Origin: Balneolaceae bacterium
GTDB taxonomy: Bacteria; Bacteroidota; Rhodothermia; Balneolales; Balneolaceae
Length of the DNA stretch: 7,161 nucleotides
NCBI GenBank assembly: GCA_007123785.1
Contig: SLGL01000325.1
Coordinates: 1-7,161, forward strand
Reading direction: 5' to 3'
Within the stretch, counting starts at the first letter, position 1. Each line of letters opens with the position of its first letter. Of the stretch, positions 5,406 to 7,161 are shown piece after piece. Both the position numbers and the translations under genes were made by a program. The notes under the pieces were generated by a model. That model saw only the letters and a program-made list of their open reading frames with translations. It did not search any database and was not told the DNA's origin.

Positions 5406-6140
5406 TTATTTAGGTGTAAGCTCGGCTTTGAAATAGGTATAAAAAAGATTGGTTTGGCCTTCAAAACCGGAGCGTGTTCCAAACCATAACCATGCGCGTC
5501 CGTCATCATCGGATGTGAATGTAGTGTGATGTGCGCCGGATGTAACCTCCTTCATTTCAAATTCCCATCCTTCTTCACATTCTCTGCTGTTGGCAATATC
5601 ACCCATGATTTTATTATTATACCACTCCGAAGGGTTATCGAGATGTTGCAGGTTCAGTCGGTAATAATTATCCTCCTGGTCAACAAATCGTTCGGGTTTG
5701 AGTTCATGTGCACCTGCAATGACACGTACAGCCTCACCGGGTGGCCCGCCAATACCCACACAGCCTGATGGCGTTTCGGTGGCAAAATACACTTCAAAAG
5801 AAGCGTTGTAAGATGTGCGTGAAGCTAATCCATCTACCTGTTTCCGGTACAGCATTTTTACATCATCACTGCGATTGACAGCACTGATAAAGTGTGCCAT
5901 CTCTGTGGTGTCGAGTGGTTGCGGCAGCGGTCGGTATTCTGCAATGAGTTCCATATTTTCATCATCACCAACGGGATAATCAGTGAAAAATGCTTCAAAG
6001 TTATGTTCTGATTCATGAAAATTATATTCAAACACTATCGGGGAATCGCTACTGTCAGTAATATCACAACCTGATATAAACCCCGAAAAAAATATAAAAA
6101 GTAAGAAAATATTTAAGTTTAATATATTTTTAGGATACAT
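5406..6140 (-). CDS. Lipoprotein of unknown function
   Basis: The 244-residue protein starts with a charged N-terminus, a hydrophobic stretch at about 9-23, and a lipobox FISGC with the lipidated Cys at 25, so it should be exported and anchored in a membrane. The mature part is acidic, mostly beta-looking and free of membrane segments. Two segments stand out: GCVGIGGPPGEAVRVIAGAHEL in the middle, and an ending like WLWFGTRSGFEGQTNLFYTYFKAEL. Besides the lipobox Cys there are two more, one in GCVGIGG and one in RECEEGW, which could form a disulphide. I recognise no family and no catalytic motif. The ATG at 6140 is chosen because it gives a complete signal sequence; the 199 bases upstream are AT-rich without a clear promoter. 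It ends 75 bp before the toxin-antitoxin operon on the same strand, but that operon has its own promoter, so a shared function is not implied. Confidence 0.75.
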   Translation of the reverse strand: MYPKNILNLNIFLLFIFFSGFISGCDITDSSDSPIVFEYNFHESEHNFEAFFTDYPVGDDENMELIAEYRPLPQPLDTTEMAHFISAVNRSDDVKMLYRKQVDGLASRTSYNASFEVYFATETPSGCVGIGGPPGEAVRVIAGAHELKPERFVDQEDNYYRLNLQHLDNPSEWYNNKIMGDIANSRECEEGWEFEMKEVTSGAHHTTFTSDDDGRAWLWFGTRSGFEGQTNLFYTYFKAELTPK

Positions 6141-6339
6141 CTTTCTGTGATTGTTAATATTTCATAAAGTCTTATTGTTTTAAATACGAAACAGGTGAAA
6201 AAATATTATATTTTGAGCAGGAAAGCGTGTTTTAAAGATATATAATTTAATGACTTGAGAAGTTGGTATTTCTTCTTTTATGTGATTGTTGAACCCGGTT
6301 AAGGCTGATAGAGAATGTTCAGTATATTAAATGGATGGC

Positions 6340-7161
6340 CTATCTGTAAATACTAAACGATCGCCTGTTCAGATAGAGGTTCAGACAGATTGCAAGCATC
6401 AGAGTATTGGCAAGAAAAGCGGAGCCACCATAACTTACAAAAGGTAGAGGTACGCCCATGATTGGAAGAACAGCAGTAGCACTGCCAACATTGATAATGA
6501 AGTGTGCAAAATAAAGAAATGTTACACCTACAATGACAAGCTGAGCAAAGGGATGTTTGTGGTTTCCGGCCATATGGAGCAGCCTGAGAAATAGCCCGGC
6601 ATAGAGAAACAGAACCAGTGAAGAGCCTGCAAATCCAAATTCCTCGCCAATAACGCAATAGATAAAGTCCGTCCACTGTTCAGGTAAAAAACGGAGCTGA
6701 GTCTGAGTGCCTTCTAAAAATCCTTTTCCGTAAAGTCCACCGGAGCCAATGGCAGTTTTTGCCTGCAGCACGTTCCAACCGGAACCCTGAGGGTCCAGTG
6801 TTGGATTCACAAATGCCTCTACTCTTGCCCGCTGATGCGGCTGGAGAATTTGTTCTAATGCAACTTCGGTTCCCACAACCACAACGAGGCCAAGGATTAC
6901 CGAAGACACAGTGAGCCATTTTGTTTTTTGAAGAAAGAAAATAGCGATGGCAATTAAAAGGGCAGCAATAACACCAAATAGCATATCTATAACAGAAAAA
7001 TAGCCAATAAGAGCCGGGGAGATAATCAGAAGTGATATTCCATAGGGCAGGCCGGACCAGAACAGGACTACGGGTATCAAAGCCAGAAGCACAAGAGCTG
7101 TTCCTGTGTCGTTCTGCATAACAATAATGACCACAGGAAGCAGAATCATCAATACTGTAGT
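6340..7161 (-). CDS. rodA: RodA, SEDS-family peptidoglycan glycosyltransferase (5' end outside window)
   Basis: RodA polymerises lipid II into glycan strands during rod-shape elongation, working with the transpeptidase PBP2 in the cytoplasmic membrane. The visible 273 residues, to the stop at 6342-6340, contain the family marks: QNDTGTALV near the start, then the long extracytoplasmic loop with QGSGWNVLQAKTAIGSGGLYGKGF and FLPEQWTDFIYCVIGEEFGF. The Asp in WTDF (codon 6669-6667) corresponds to the essential SEDS catalytic Asp (E. coli RodA D262 / T. thermophilus D255 region). VPLPFVSYGGS follows, with multiple membrane helices throughout. The loop form LPEQxTDFI favours RodA over FtsW. The frame is open past the right edge, so roughly 100 or more N-terminal residues are missing; TTG and ATG codons near 7150 are internal. 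Its usual partner genes (mreBCD, pbpA) would be expected beyond the right edge. Confidence 0.95.
   Translation of the reverse strand, partial: TTVLMILLPVVIIVMQNDTGTALVLLALIPVVLFWSGLPYGISLLIISPALIGYFSVIDMLFGVIAALLIAIAIFFLQKTKWLTVSSVILGLVVVVGTEVALEQILQPHQRARVEAFVNPTLDPQGSGWNVLQAKTAIGSGGLYGKGFLEGTQTQLRFLPEQWTDFIYCVIGEEFGFAGSSLVLFLYAGLFLRLLHMAGNHKHPFAQLVIVGVTFLYFAHFIINVGSATAVLPIMGVPLPFVSYGGSAFLANTLMLAICLNLYLNRRSFSIYR

Noticed and set aside
6141..6339. Possible promoter for the lipoprotein gene (minus-strand TATAAT at 6210-6205)
   Set aside because: No -35 partner or TAnnTTTG element at the right distance in this AT-rich stretch.

Overview
The window looks like chromosomal DNA from a Balneolota/Rhodothermota- or Bacteroidetes-like bacterium. 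This is an inference. It rests on moderate GC, starts in A-rich leaders without Shine-Dalgarno sequences, one promoter close to the Bacteroidetes-type TTG/TAnnTTTG pattern, and the flavour of the RodA, TonB-receptor and Xre/RES proteins. No rRNA or other phylogenetic marker is present to prove it.

Layout: (1) 1-568 is gene debris. A D5/P4-type primase fragment, cut by the left edge, stops matching its family near base 350. Within about 30 bases it gives way, in another frame, to the last ~60 residues of a sigma-54-dependent response regulator (Fis-type HTH). (2) 569-953 holds no gene I can support. (3) 955-4171 is a vitamin B12 unit on the + strand: a complete cobalamin riboswitch, a BtuB-type TonB-dependent receptor, a truncated membrane protein resembling the N-terminus of the DUF6580/ECF-S-like family, and a DUF71/COG2102 PP-loop ATPase of the kind linked by comparative genomics to B12 salvage. 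(4) 4172-4388 is a convergent intergenic stretch with one hairpin and an unconvincing 36-codon frame. (5) 4389-5384 is a minus-strand Xre/RES toxin-antitoxin operon with a recognisable promoter whose spacer contains a perfect inverted repeat, a likely autoregulatory operator. (6) 5406-6140 (minus) is a lipoprotein of unknown function. (7) 6340-7161 (minus) is the C-terminal three quarters or so of rodA, running off the right edge.

How it works together: the riboswitch should shut down the receptor and downstream genes when cobalamin is plentiful. BtuB imports corrinoids across the outer membrane with TonB energy. The DUF71 enzyme probably acts on a corrinoid or salvage intermediate, and its exact reaction is not settled. 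The membrane gene between them appears to have lost its 3' half by a deletion that joined it to the start of the DUF71 gene, so inner-membrane uptake must be supplied elsewhere. The Xre/RES pair is an independent stress or addiction module. No CRISPR array, tRNA, rRNA or complete insertion sequence was seen. The best candidates for a closer look are the B12 unit with its deletion scar, the primase/regulator junction, and the toxin start signals.
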